This document shows, in pieces, positions 48,039 through 60,800 of a stretch of DNA of 64,000 nucleotides. This DNA is from Davidsoniella eucalypti. Taxonomy: Eukaryota > Ascomycota > Sordariomycetes > Microascales > Ceratocystidaceae. Under the pieces are notes generated by a model, which saw only the letters and a program-made list of their open reading frames with translations, was not told the DNA's origin and made no database searches. The stretch is taken from assembly GCA_004009845.1 (NCBI GenBank), contig RMBW01000112.1, forward strand, positions 1-64,000. Direction: 5' to 3'. Both the position numbers and the translations under genes were made by a program. Each line of letters opens with the position of its first letter. Positions within the stretch are counted from its first letter, which is position 1.

Positions 48039-51000
48039 AATATTGGGTGTTTACAATTAACATTGTGTGTCTACATGTACGCCCACTTGCCACGCTTTCT
48101 CCCTATTGTCTCCAGTTTCCTCTGCTCCCTGGTAGCATAAGCTGATAGCAGATACTGTTCTTGTTATAACCGTGGTACTACTACATAGCAGAGTATCTCC
48201 TACTACCTTTTCTATGCTATGCTCCCGGTGGCATTAGCATAGCTTCAGCTTTGCCCGACTACGCGGAATAATTCAGAAATGGCGCTTGACGGTGGCCAGG
48301 CTATACAATTGCAATCATGAATTCTATCTCAAAAGCCTTGATAAACACAGAAACGCCCATCACAACAACGCCTCATCTTAGTTTTCTATTTTCCGATTCT
48401 ATCGGGTACATAAGGAGAGAATATTATTGATCACTAGTCCCGGTAATAGTAGAATGAACCTTTGTCTTTTGTTTGCCGCACATCAACATAATGTGAATAC
48501 TAGTCTACGGCGTCCTCGCCTGAAGCATCTGCCCAGCAAGTTAATTTTTTTTGGCTGGCTACCAAAATAAGATATGTTTCTTTTATTGCCTGTCTAGACT
48601 GATTTTCGAGTATAGCGTTGCATTTTCTCTCTTAAAAAATGGCCCCCTCCCCTAGTATAACTCAAAGTATTGCTTGGCTTGGGTGCTTGTAGATATTCCC
48701 AATGTGTACAGTAGGTGATGGTCTTACCTGCCTGTTCTTCTGGCGCCGTACCCATTTTGTATATCTATTCTTATTTTATGATCACGTTTTTCATCCAAGG
48801 TAAGTCACAGTTTCCCTGATGCTTTCTAGTGACCAGAAAAGGCACCTTAGGTGACCGGGCTACAGTAGCTCATTTACCAAAATAACTATTCTAATACGTA
48901 AAGTACTGCACATCGAGAAAGATTATAATATTACATACTACTATGATTCACGATCACTACTGATCTTATTACTGGCTACTATTGCTTGTACTAGATTTGA
49001 ATATAGAGGCACGAGGCCTTAGACATCGGCCTGTATAACTCGGAGATAGTGTCCAGAATAATAGTAAGGAAGCCCACTGACTCTTGGGAATCTTCGTGCC
49101 GCATTGTGTTCATCGGCAGTACCGTACGCATGGGCGTTGGCGTCTAAATCTAAAAATCTACAGGTACTATACCGACCCAATTTCCTGTCCCGATATATGG
49201 GACTAAAATCTCGCGTCTTATATTCTTATTGGACAAGTATATCTTAAAAGGGTTGGTCTCAGATTCAATGACTGCTTACTTACATTTTCAAGAGATGGAA
49301 CAGTGTTACCCTCGTCCTGGATTTACTCCTAACGCTTGAGCCATCGCTGTTGGTATATAAATATTTTCCACTACAACTTTGGTTGTTTGAGCAGAGTTGC
49401 TACCAATGCCAGTATCATGCTATTCCCGAGTAATATCAAACCCATGCATGCAACGAGTATCATCAGATGGTGGAAACTACCACATTGTAGTGGTGCACGC
49501 ACAATGGTGGCACGTCGGGCGAGGTATAGTAGAAGAAAGAAGGAGAAAAAAGTCACCGTTGCTAAACTCCTTCAGGAAGGGATTTGGTGAGACTATATCA
49601 ACTTAATATGAGGATGGTAAGCATACGGAATGTCGCATGGTTGTAATTATTTTTTCTTCGCCGCTAGCCGCTTGTCCAAAGCCTACCCAAGCCTCGGGTT
49701 TATAATCATATCGAAGCTATTTTTGCTTCTTCCTGGCTTCCAACTTGGGTCATAGCTTGAAATCTAACCTTCAATAATATTGGCTATAGCATCAAGTAGA
49801 TACGTAAGCTACTGGCCGCATAGGGCTGTATCACACATGTTGGCAATCCATCAATACTCTTGAAGAAGAGATGGTCATAGTGTTTGGGATAAGTTACGCT
49901 TATTGTATGAACAAGGCCGCCTTTGTAGTAATTAGTAATGTATCAAAGAACCAGTCTATCTTTTTGTTGTGTGTCAAGTCTGCTTTCATGATGTCTTACT
50001 TTGCTACTTATTTACTACATATGTATACATGATAGTCATACATATATTCTTCTGCTAAACATTGACAGGAAAGGTATATAACAGTTAGTTATGTACTTGA
50101 GTTACAACTACAAAATGTAAGTAGGTTATGTGCTGTGAGAAACAGGGGGGCTGTCAGTGTCAAAGCTTCACAAGTAAAAGACTTAGCTTTACCCTAGTCA
50201 GGTCAGGTCCACCAGTCTGTTGAAATCCAAAACTACGTCCATGTTAGCCCAGCATATAAAACAATATATAACTGTGTAAGTATGTAACGACTTCTGCTCC
50301 TCACTAGAACAGCATCTAAGGGAAATAAAGATTATGAAAACACACTGGTAAAAGTCATCGTTAACACACACTCTTTCTTAAAGGATATCTTTTTGATATA
50401 TATTGAGATATCCTGGTACTTAGTGCGTACCACCAAAAGAAAGAAACTGCAAGGGCTGCCCAGTAACAATAAAGAAAACAAGCACAATGAGAATGTCATG
50501 CCTGGTGGAGAGCTGGGGTTAATGTCAACCCTACTGGGTATAGGGTCCTGTCGAAGGATTATACGGCCTTGATGAAACCCTTTTGTTGGTCGGCCAAGGC
50601 CCTGGCTCAGGTAGACGAATAGCCTAGGAAGGGATCTTCCAAAGTCTGGAAAAAAATAAAAATAAACAACACCCAAAGGTCCTGTCTATCTCGGCATAAA
50701 GATATAGTAAGAAGGCAAGGGGTGATAGAATTAGCCAGCTAGTTAATATACACTACATATTTATACGTCGAAAGCACTTGGCTCATATGGGTTATCAGAT
50801 AGGGTTAATACTGCAAGCTTTGTATATGTCTAACGAGCGGAAAGTTCCGCCCACGAGTACGGTAAATGATAACCCTAGTCCACTTACACATTCCTCAATA
50901 CAAGGATGGTTATGGTGTTGAAATCGAAAATACCTACATTTTTCTGCTTATCAATTTTAGTGTGCTAACGTGGAGATACCCATTGAACTGAACAAGAAAC

Positions 51001-52107
51001 CCGAGACTAAGTAGGATTGAATTTCAGAGTCCGAAGCTTCCGATACCCTTTGAAGACAAGAACACCAACTTTGACGGCTACTACTATGGTATCTGGATAT
51101 TTATTATCCCAACGTGCTGCGTATCATGGTAGTGTTAGAAGCATTGGCCTTAACGTTTCCATCGATATTGGGCCATCTGCCACAATCTGCGTTTTGGGAT
51201 AACCGCTCTAACACGACGTTGTAAGTCGCCATTTTGTTGATTGTAATGTTGGATGAACCCTTATAGCGCGAATTATCTGCTGGAATCATACATGCCATGC
51301 TGCTGGGCACATATAGTTGTATTGGTATTCTCCTGGTTTTATGTATCCGGTGAAAGAAAAGAAAACAGCACGTGCGGAAGCTGATCGGAGGCTTGGCCAG
51401 TGCAGATGGCGCAAGCTCTTCCTATGTTTTCTTCTCCATACTTTTCGATCATCTCATGTTGGCAACCGACCAACTTGGCCATGAGGTTTCTTTATAGGGC
51501 TGCCGAGGCCGGCAAACAGTACATTCTTCCACTTGTTCTGTCATTTTCATATGAATTATCTGAGTACTTGGCTGTGGAAATGTATGTTTTTGATATATGT
51601 TAAAAGTATATCTTCTAAATCCAGTAGCTTTCTGCTCACTCTGAAATGATTCTTGCAAGATGGGGGCCTGTTAGACTAGCCTGGGCTACTTGCCAATGCA
51701 ACGGTGACTGAGCGGGATGCGACGGGCGAAACACTCATTTGGGACCAGCGTTGTTTTTCTGCGTGGATGATGTTTTGCTTGCTGCTACACCTGTATTAAT
51801 CCCAACCCCAAGCTTGTTGTAGGGGTTGTACATACATATGTAAGAAATAAGAGAAGATACTAGAAAATAAAACATCATCTTTTTTTGTAGAACGAGGGGC
51901 ATTGGCTCAACGTTCCCATTATCAATGCACTATTATCACCACAAAGCCTCCTATAGCAGCGTGTGAAACAAAACGTCAATATCGACCCGAAGCTTTAATA
52001 ACACCCGGTGTATGGTGCAAAGCATCCATAGTCAAGGGTTACTAGAAAAGGCAAGACAAAAAAGCTAACTGTAGTGTGAAACTTATGTATATTAAAGTAA
52101 TAGCTTC

Positions 52108-52152
52108 CACAACTTCATAGCTCTATAGCTCTATAAGATTAATGAATTTAAT
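52108..52152 (+). repeat. Dispersed short retroposed-looking unit, copy B
   Basis: The 30 bp at 52113-52142 are identical to copy A, and the following ATGAATTTAAT matches the end of copy C. There is no long A tail. TAATAGCTTC occurs at 52098-52107 and again at 52153-52162, which fits a 10-bp target duplication. Five bases (CACAA) lie between the left duplication and the CTTCATAG start, so either the unit is slightly longer here or the duplication has diverged. Confidence 0.75.
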
Positions 52153-55100
52153 TAATAGCTTCTGCTGGCCATGTTCTAGTAGCATGATATCTTTTTTTGG
52201 GGCAAAATTTGCACTTTTTTTTCTATTACACGATATTATGTCTAAACCTAATGAGAGACAAAGTCGCTTTCTTGGGAAATTGGAGGTTCGGGAAAAAAAA
52301 GCCTGTGCTTTCAAGTCTCTTGCCGTCTCACAAGCTGCATGGCAAACATGATATGGTATAAAAAAGGACCTCCAACAAGAGTGATGAGACTTGAGCGAGA
52401 TGAAGAAGCAGAAGAGGGTAAAAAAGCAATTATGTATCATTGACGCAGATATCAGGCCATGGCCGAGCTTACCAAAGCCAATATAGCAGAAGAAGGTAAT
52501 AGTAGAAGTACAAAGCCCCGTTCACTAGGCAATGTGCAATTAAAAGACCAGATGAATATTTCAAATCCCACGACAACTTTAAAACCTGGAACGGTACAAA
52601 AGAAGCTTCGTGTTTGCTTTTGTGTGCATGTTTCGAGGAAAAGCGCAGCTTATCACCACTGTTGATTGGTCTTTTCATCAATATTCCGATCTCTTTTCCG
52701 TGATTGTTCTTCTGTGCTCAACAAAAAGGCACACAGACAGATATGAACCCAGTAAAGAACTAACAAATAGCCCTAGCGAGAGGGAATACGGCGCTACAGT
52801 CACATAGATGGATACAGAAGGGAATGAAGAGGAGGATGTGTTAAAAGAAAAAAAAGGAAAAAAAAAAACAGTATGTCCCCCGGAGATAAATAGGACTGGG
52901 GTATGAGGAGCTTTGGCCCCTATGTTGATGAAGACAATGTCGTTTCTCTTTCCCCATGATCATCGCCGGGCACTATAATGATAAGACGCTTTCTTATCAT
53001 TCTTCCGGGTGGAATAACACTAGAAGAGCCTCTGAATGTCAGCGTATCTGCCCTGGAATAGGCTAAAAGCTATGACACCTAAAACATTGCGTGTTGCCCT
53101 TTACCCTGTAAATACAGTTGATATTTGTATTTCAAGTTTAAAGTGAGGGCTGCTATCGTGATGTTACGAGGTGCATTTCGTGTATCTTTTTTTCGCCTCG
53201 TCTTAACATGCAGCAAACACTCATTCGTCTTTCTCCCTTTCATATCTCTTGTTAGCAAGAGTGGTAGTGGAAAAAAAAACAATAACATGTTGATGCAAAA
53301 TTCGCCTAGAGCTGATAGTCACCGCAGTCTAGAGCCCTGAATGGTGAAGCCCTTGCATGCAAATGCATCCAAAGTTTGACGCAAATAATGTAACCCCCAA
53401 TTTATTATCGTGAAGTTGCAACCAAGCGGATTGATGCAGCAAGTTTTCGTCTTCATTATTTGGTTCTATTCCTACCACTTACGTTTTAGCAACTGTCTTT
53501 TCCCTGTTTTACTTTATTATTCGAAGCGAGGCCCGGTCGACTCGTAGTCTTATTTTGTGACGGGCCCAGCCAAGACTCGGCCGTCGATCAATTTCATCTA
53601 GGCTTTGGTTGTTAGCTTGGCCTATTGTAACGCTGAGTATTCAGCCCCCCCTCCCCTTCCAGAGAAGAGGCTTAGGTAACCAACTTCGGAATATTGGGCA
53701 AGCACAAGATACTCTTATACTCTAAGCTGGTACTCACAGAAAATATGGTGTTAGACCAATTTATGAAATGTTCTTAATCCTGGGCTTTTAATGACTTCAT
53801 TTGACGTATTATAGTACTATCTTGTAGGTTTTTTCTCTCTTATACACAACTCATACATAGAAATAACATGAAATAAAAGTAAAAAAGCCGGTGATCGCTT
53901 GATTTTATATGCCAGGGGGGAGGTGTGTGGAATTCTCGCACCAAAACCATCGAATAGGGCTCTATTCATCTTCCTTAGATTTCCTAGTAGGCTTCACATA
54001 CTTCTACTATGGAATTTTACTACAACTGTGTTTCATTTGTGTGTCTAGACTGGCCTATAGTATAATTTTCTTTTGCCTTTTCTACTACACAATACTTTAA
54101 CCATCTCAAATGTATTCCTGCGACCCTGAGTCCTAGAAGCGAAGAACAATGAAAGGCCAGACTCCCTTTCGAAGGACATGGGATAAGGCGGTCACTACAT
54201 TACCTGCTCTTTTGTTTTCATACTGGAAGATCAGTTAGGCTATTATATTCAGCGTAGTCTGTAAGCTCTTGAGGCCTACTCGAGGATTTACCTTGATCTT
54301 CTTTAAAGCGGGCGCTAAACCCTGACAGATCATCATCAAGTTGAGGAAAATAAAAGAAAAAAAGATCCGATCATCCTGAACAACGCATTGGCTTTCGACT
54401 CGACTAGAGGCGAATTTTCGTGCTGACATGTAGAGAACTAACAAAACCAAATTAGTTGAAATAAGGCTCTTTGCAAAAGGCCTGACTTTTTGTAAGGTTG
54501 ATACACTTGCTATCTCTAAAACAAATAAAATGAAGGTGACGAAAGGTCTGCTTACTGAGGGTTGTTCAAACGCAACCCAAAGATTATTAAAAGTCGCAAG
54601 ATTGAGACGATTACGGCGATGATGTCGATCATTTAGGGTTAATACATATGGGTTACACTAATACACTTCAGGAACCACCTTTATGAAAAAAAAAAGTGTG
54701 TGGAAAACATGACGAATCCAACTGGGATTAGAGGACCAAAACTTTCTTCTCGGAGATTTTATGCATTGCTTATTGTAAAGCATTTCGGAAACCACAACAT
54801 ATGCCACTCAGCCTCTTGCCGGGGGATATAACACCCGCATTAAGGTATTTGCTTTTTGACAAGCTTTTCCTTTCCAGTAGATAATGGCTTAGCTGTATGA
54901 TAATGGGCGGCATATTCTGTAACAGAAACCAAGATTGCCGGATAGAGAAGTGGTTCACAGAGATTTTGGTGACTTGCTATATGGGCCCACGTTTCCGTGT
55001 TTACGGACAAATGGGGGAGCAATAAAACCAACACAAATATCTCCTCAACATTATTTATCTTTCATGTCCTGCACCGGTTCTTTCTGTTTCCACAAGGGAG

Positions 55101-57862
55101 ACGGCCCAGGAGGCTTGTTAAGTTTGAGTATCACACAAATGTTTGTGGCTATAGCTAGTTGCAAGTCACGGTATTGAGAGGACCTGTACTTATGCAATGA
55201 CTTCGGTCACTCTTTGTACCGGACTGTGCTGATATGACAGGTTTTGAGTTTGGAGCTAAGCTTATTAGTGAAACCACGATGGGCACAAGCGAATGATATG
55301 CATATCAGTCTGTGATCATCATCGTTGCCGTTATAGATATCAAGTTTCCGGTGAGCACAGGTAAACAGCTATCCAAGATATATGGTATAACTAGTACCTA
55401 GATTGTCGCAAAGGAAACGAAACTACTTTTATGATGTGTACTTGACTTAATTCATGTATGTCTTTAGTGAGGATATTTATGCATACGGGTTTTATTGCCG
55501 AACCATAGAATTAAAATTGAGCTAAGGACACGAGTTCCCGAGCGCATATACACGTTGCTACAATCAAGAGATTGTAGCCCTAGAGCACAGGACTTCCTTT
55601 GCTTCCTTGTACCGTTATTTTGATATTATCTTGATTAAGGGCTATCTCTTGTTAATTTGAGTGTCGGTTGATGATGATTGTCTCAGGCTTTCGTAATTAT
55701 AGCAGGCGCCTGCCTAGATATCGTGGGCGAACTCGTTCAAAAAACGCATGAATCAAGGTGTTATGGACGTTTACTGCAAAGAGTAGGAATACTACAACTA
55801 TAGTAGTTTTTGATAGCACCATGTAATACTATGAATTTTTGGTTGCCTATACAGACAATAGTAGAGTGATCCGATGCTAACCAAAAGCACACCATGCTAA
55901 CTTCCTTATGGATTGTTTTAGGCCCTTCCCTTCCCTTACCCCCCAACCGGCCTCCAATTCCTCTTGGGCATTGCTTTTCTCCCTTGACATCATGATACAG
56001 TGTCGATCCGGGCTGTCAATCTTTGGTAGCGTGGAGTCGATGAAGGGAAAGGCGGAGACAAAATTTTATACAATCCCGGCCAAACAAATAGCACTCTCTA
56101 CAATAGAAACACATAGCAGGCGAGAGACCTACGTTCATAATCATTCACCACCCCCTCCCACAGATAATACTAGATCTGCATGAAACTCTTCGCAAACATT
56201 GATCATAACGTTCTTCTAGCTGCTGAATCGTACATATATCTCCCCCTCTTTTTACTGGCTTTTACTCCCGATTTTCCCACAGTCTGCCGGCGTTGCGGAC
56301 ATCTGACACGACAGGCCGCCCAATAAACTCTCTTTCACATCGTCTTGTGGTTCTCTACAAAGTCTGTGACAGAACATCCCAGGCCCTCTTGGTTATCACA
56401 TGAGGGAGGTCTGAGCTAGCCTGCTGCTTTATACCTGTTTTGGCTATCACAACTGGGCGGTAGAAGAAAATCTCACATACAGTGAGAAATGCTACTGACG
56501 TGAGAACTGCCAACAGGAATGGCAGCAGATGTGGTGTGTCGTTGATAGAGATGGAGGGGCAGCTGTGCAAGGAGGAGAGAATATAGAAGGGGAGGGCAAG
56601 AAAATCCCCCATGTCTGGTTAGAAACCTAGCAAAAAAGGGCTGTGCCCATAAGAAAATTGGGATGACGCTATTGCGACTCTTCCAGTCCGGCTCGAACGT
56701 TTTCAAGTAATACATATAATCAGCTCGCAATGTAAACCTTTTTACAGCGCCTGGACGGCATAGTAGCAGCCAAAGTCGAAACCAAGTCACTGAGTTTCTT
56801 AGCGAAGCACCCCATGATGATCCGGACATGCAACCACCTCGCTTCGCCGACTACGGCCTGGCAAAGAGAAAGTAATACACTTTGTACACCTATCTTACTC
56901 TTTGTGCATCATAACCCTATTTTGCTATGTCCATACCACGTCCCATATGCATGATGTCCTTGCTCACGAGACGCCAACATCTCATAGGTGCACAAGCGAG
57001 AGGGTGTCTTCTAAAGTTACATCATATCACACAGGCCTGCAGCAGCAGGGCTACAACCAGTTCTAACGGGGGGTGTGAGGACTTGATTTTGGTGTATCGT
57101 TTACTTTTTTTTCTCTCTTCCCATAAACGAGGCAGACCTGCGTGTTGAACCATGACGATGACATTTTCTCCACGATGGAATTGTGGTCTCTCATGAACCC
57201 TTGAGTGGCGGATGTAGAGTGATGGGCAACATGTGTTGGTAGTAGTGATGCTGAAATAGCAAGGCGAACATAGCGTGAGAGTACAGACGTTCAAGGACAC
57301 AGTCTTTGGGGTATTCACATATACAGACACCTTCTCATAGACACTGTAGACGACTTTATGTCAGGCTCTCCGAACCAGTTACATATGGCGTCTTGAACCA
57401 GGCTTAGTTTGGCTCATCTTGCAGGTACGGTACTACGACGAGTGTATCCCTTTATTTTCCTTAGCTCCTTTGTCCACATCCATCATACAAATCAATCACA
57501 GAGGCGTCTTTGGTTAGCTTTACGTTCAGGTCGGTTAAGAAAAGAAATAGGCCATACCGCTCTTTTCCCTTTCTCTAAGTACTAGGGCGAGATCTAGGTA
57601 GATTTGTTTGCTTATTCCATGCAACGATAACAAGACCAAACTATTCTTGTTCAGTTTTATCAGTGCTGTACGCTAAAGATACTGGCTGCTACTCTAAATC
57701 ACTAATATCAGCTACAAACATCGGCATTCTAGAGCTAATGGTCGGAGAATTAAAGAAAACACACCAAAAAAACAACCCATAGATTTTAAATCACAGCATA
57801 TTCTGATTTTCTAGCGACCAACTCAGCTCAAGATGCCAACCCATACTTGGAAGATTCTTGAC

Positions 57863-57892
57863 TTTTTGTTTTTGTTTTTGTTTTTGTTTTTG
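57863..57892. repeat. (TTTTTG)5 hexamer repeat
   Basis: Five perfect TTTTTG units. Non-coding simple repeat. Confidence 0.95.
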
Positions 57893-60800
57893 TTCAGCAA
57901 CACTGTAGTCAGCCACTTAATCTTAATATCCTACCAGCACTATGATATCTCATAACACTCGCTATATTCCGCTGTTTGCTAGGTGCGTTTGGTATTTCTG
58001 CTAAGACAGTTTGTTTGGAAGTGCAAACAGTCCAACTAGCAATCTTCTACTATATAACCGAGCCCGAACTATACCGCAGTTTGTTTGTCTATACAACTAA
58101 ACCATTGGACGGCAGCAAGCAAGCAAAAAAACTCGGCTTAAATGGCACACAGACACAGCCAAGTCTTCAACTGGATTGCAGGCTAGGATCGGTTGGTTCT
58201 TTTGTTTGCCACGAGGGGATTTACATTGTCCGAACAATAGACCATCGCTTCTAGCTTGTTTGTTTGCATCGTATACATGTCTCTCTCAACTTATCTACTC
58301 CCTTTGGCCGTCGAGGACCCTGCCGCCATCTGGCTTGTCATTTGTGGAATCTTACACAGGAATGATTTGAATTCACGAAGATAAACGGCCGGGTATGCTG
58401 CTTAGTAAAGGACTACTTTGTTTGTATTCTTTGATTTTTTTTTGTCAGTAACGGCGCCGGAGCGAGTTTCCCAAATAGGGCAAAGCCATGCATTTTAGAC
58501 ATTAGTTTGTCACCTCCCAGATAGTAGTTTGTGCCGTAAGAAAAGAAGCGACGTAATTCCGGCTGTCTGCATGACCATATGGAAACGAAGGGCCAAAAAA
58601 AAGTAGGTGGCCGGTCTTTGATTTGCTGTTTGTTACGTTGTTTCTTGGGATGGCCAGCCTGACCTATGCCGGCTTTGCTATTGCTAATTTGGTTGCTAGC
58701 GGTGCAGTCTGAATAGCGGCCTCGTGGGCTGAGCCAAGCTTTCCAAGGTTAAGTCAGCAATGAAGATGTTTAGTAGCCAGTTAGCTGAGAGGGCTGTCAA
58801 TATAGCAACCAGAGTGGCGGCAATAAAATCAGCAGTACAAGTACACCTAGTTAGACTTGTAAAGATTTGCATAGAGAGAATAGCATTCATTATTACTGCT
58901 ACTACGTAGACGGTGTATCTGTGTATGAATCTTACCCGCCTTGTCTCCCAAGTCTCTGTTACGCCTTTTGTTCCTGTTGTAGTCACAAGTACGCACATGA
59001 TCATCGGGCAGGCGCCTGTTCTATTTTCGGGCGTTCTATCATGCATGTTTATTTTTCTCTTCTTGGTACCTTTCAGCGCCTTTTGCTGCTCTTGTCCTTC
59101 CTGCTTGGTCCGACTGCAGTTCAAGTTGCACTGCAAAAGATTAAGCGGTGGGCTGTGACTCGTCTGCTCCTTTCGGCTGGGTCCTCCTTCTCCTTAACCA
59201 GCACGAATAATAGCCCAAGAGTCCTGTCTCTGTCTTCTTTTTTGGTGAAGATGTCGCTTTTGTCCGAGTAGGCGTCTCTGTTGCACCGCGAGCTAGCCCC
59301 AAAAAAAGTCCAAGAATACCAACGATCGACGGCGGATGGTGTGCTGCACCGTAGATCATGTCCCTGAAAGGAACTATATTCCATGTTTGGACGCCACTGT
59401 TTTCCGCTTTGGGGATTTCTTGCTTGCCATCATATTAATAGAACATGCTCTCTACCACTAAGCGGAAAACTCTTCTATCAAAACGGAACAGCAAGCCGGA
59501 TGTAAAGGATGTGCCCGCGCCTCAATTCGTTTGACGATGATCATCACATCCATCTATACCAACTACAGATATATCTGTACTAGCCTTGTGACCACCTTCT
59601 TACTATCGTCACTCTGTTCCCTGCCTAGGACCACCTCTATACTACTATCCTACCAACACTGGTCCTGGCCAGCGCATGCGGGCCCGTCGGCAAGTCCGGC
59701 GCCTCACGAATCCTCACAGGTGCATTCAGCAGGACAACCTCACTATATGGCGGCACCAACACACGATGAGCTTGTATAATATCTTCATATCTCAATCAAA
59801 GCCTACATTTTGCCAGTGCAGTTGTGGCTCGGCAACTTAAATCAGTAGCTATATTGTTTGCTTGTCGATCAGTTTTTCTTGTTGTCTCTAACATCAAAGC
59901 TCAATCCAGCCCTCTATCATCATTTAGGAGGATGTATATGTAGTGATAATTGGGTTTGCCTGTCACAGTGGCAACAAAACAAATGCAAAAGACAGACACA
60001 ATCAACAATATTCACATTGTAAATAGTATGACAATTATAGCCGCGGAATACTAGCGCTAGAAGCGCGGAACCTGGAAAGCTAGTCAAACTTCCGCTTACA
60101 TATTGATGTGAGTATAACCCTACTTAACCCTATGTACATTTATCATATATACTCTCTTGAAAACAGGCAGTCCTGGCATGGTGGGTTAGACGCAAATAGG
60201 AAGTGGCTGCATGTTTATTTTCTTTTAATAGAAGTACGCTACTTAGGTAGAATAGAAAAGAAAGCTAGGTCTATCCGGAAACTAAACCATTTGTAAACTA
60301 ATTTCAGGAATACACAGTGTTTTCTCTCTCACTAAAAGAACCGCAAAAGTAACCATGCAACACAAACAAACTGCATCACAAAATAAAAGAGAGAGAAAAA
60401 GACAGAGAGCCGAGGTTAGTATGTCAATATCGACACGGCAAACATGTTCTTGCAAGTTGCCTGGCATGCGAGCTTCTAATCAAGCAAATTGTACAGATGT
60501 AGAGAAGGCACGAACATATCGCCACATACTAGTGCGACCATCGGAAGATATTTCCCTACAAACATGTTCTAAATTTCTGCTGTTCTATTGGTCCTCTTAC
60601 GAAGACTCGGGAGGCCTAGAAGTTTGTATGAGAGTAGAATGTCAAGCAAGACCTTGTGAGTGGGGGGAATTTTCTCGAAACAATCATCTTGTTCAACCAT
60701 GACTAGCAAAACGTACGGGAAACAAGGAACATTATAGCGTTTCTTTTCATGGCCTTGCCTTGTTAAAATTCTTCATAAAGACTAAACTCGCTGGCAATCA

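Noticed and set aside
60355..60702. 115-codon ATG frame
   Set aside because: No family resemblance or flanking promoter or splice evidence; it sits in gene-free AT-rich DNA.
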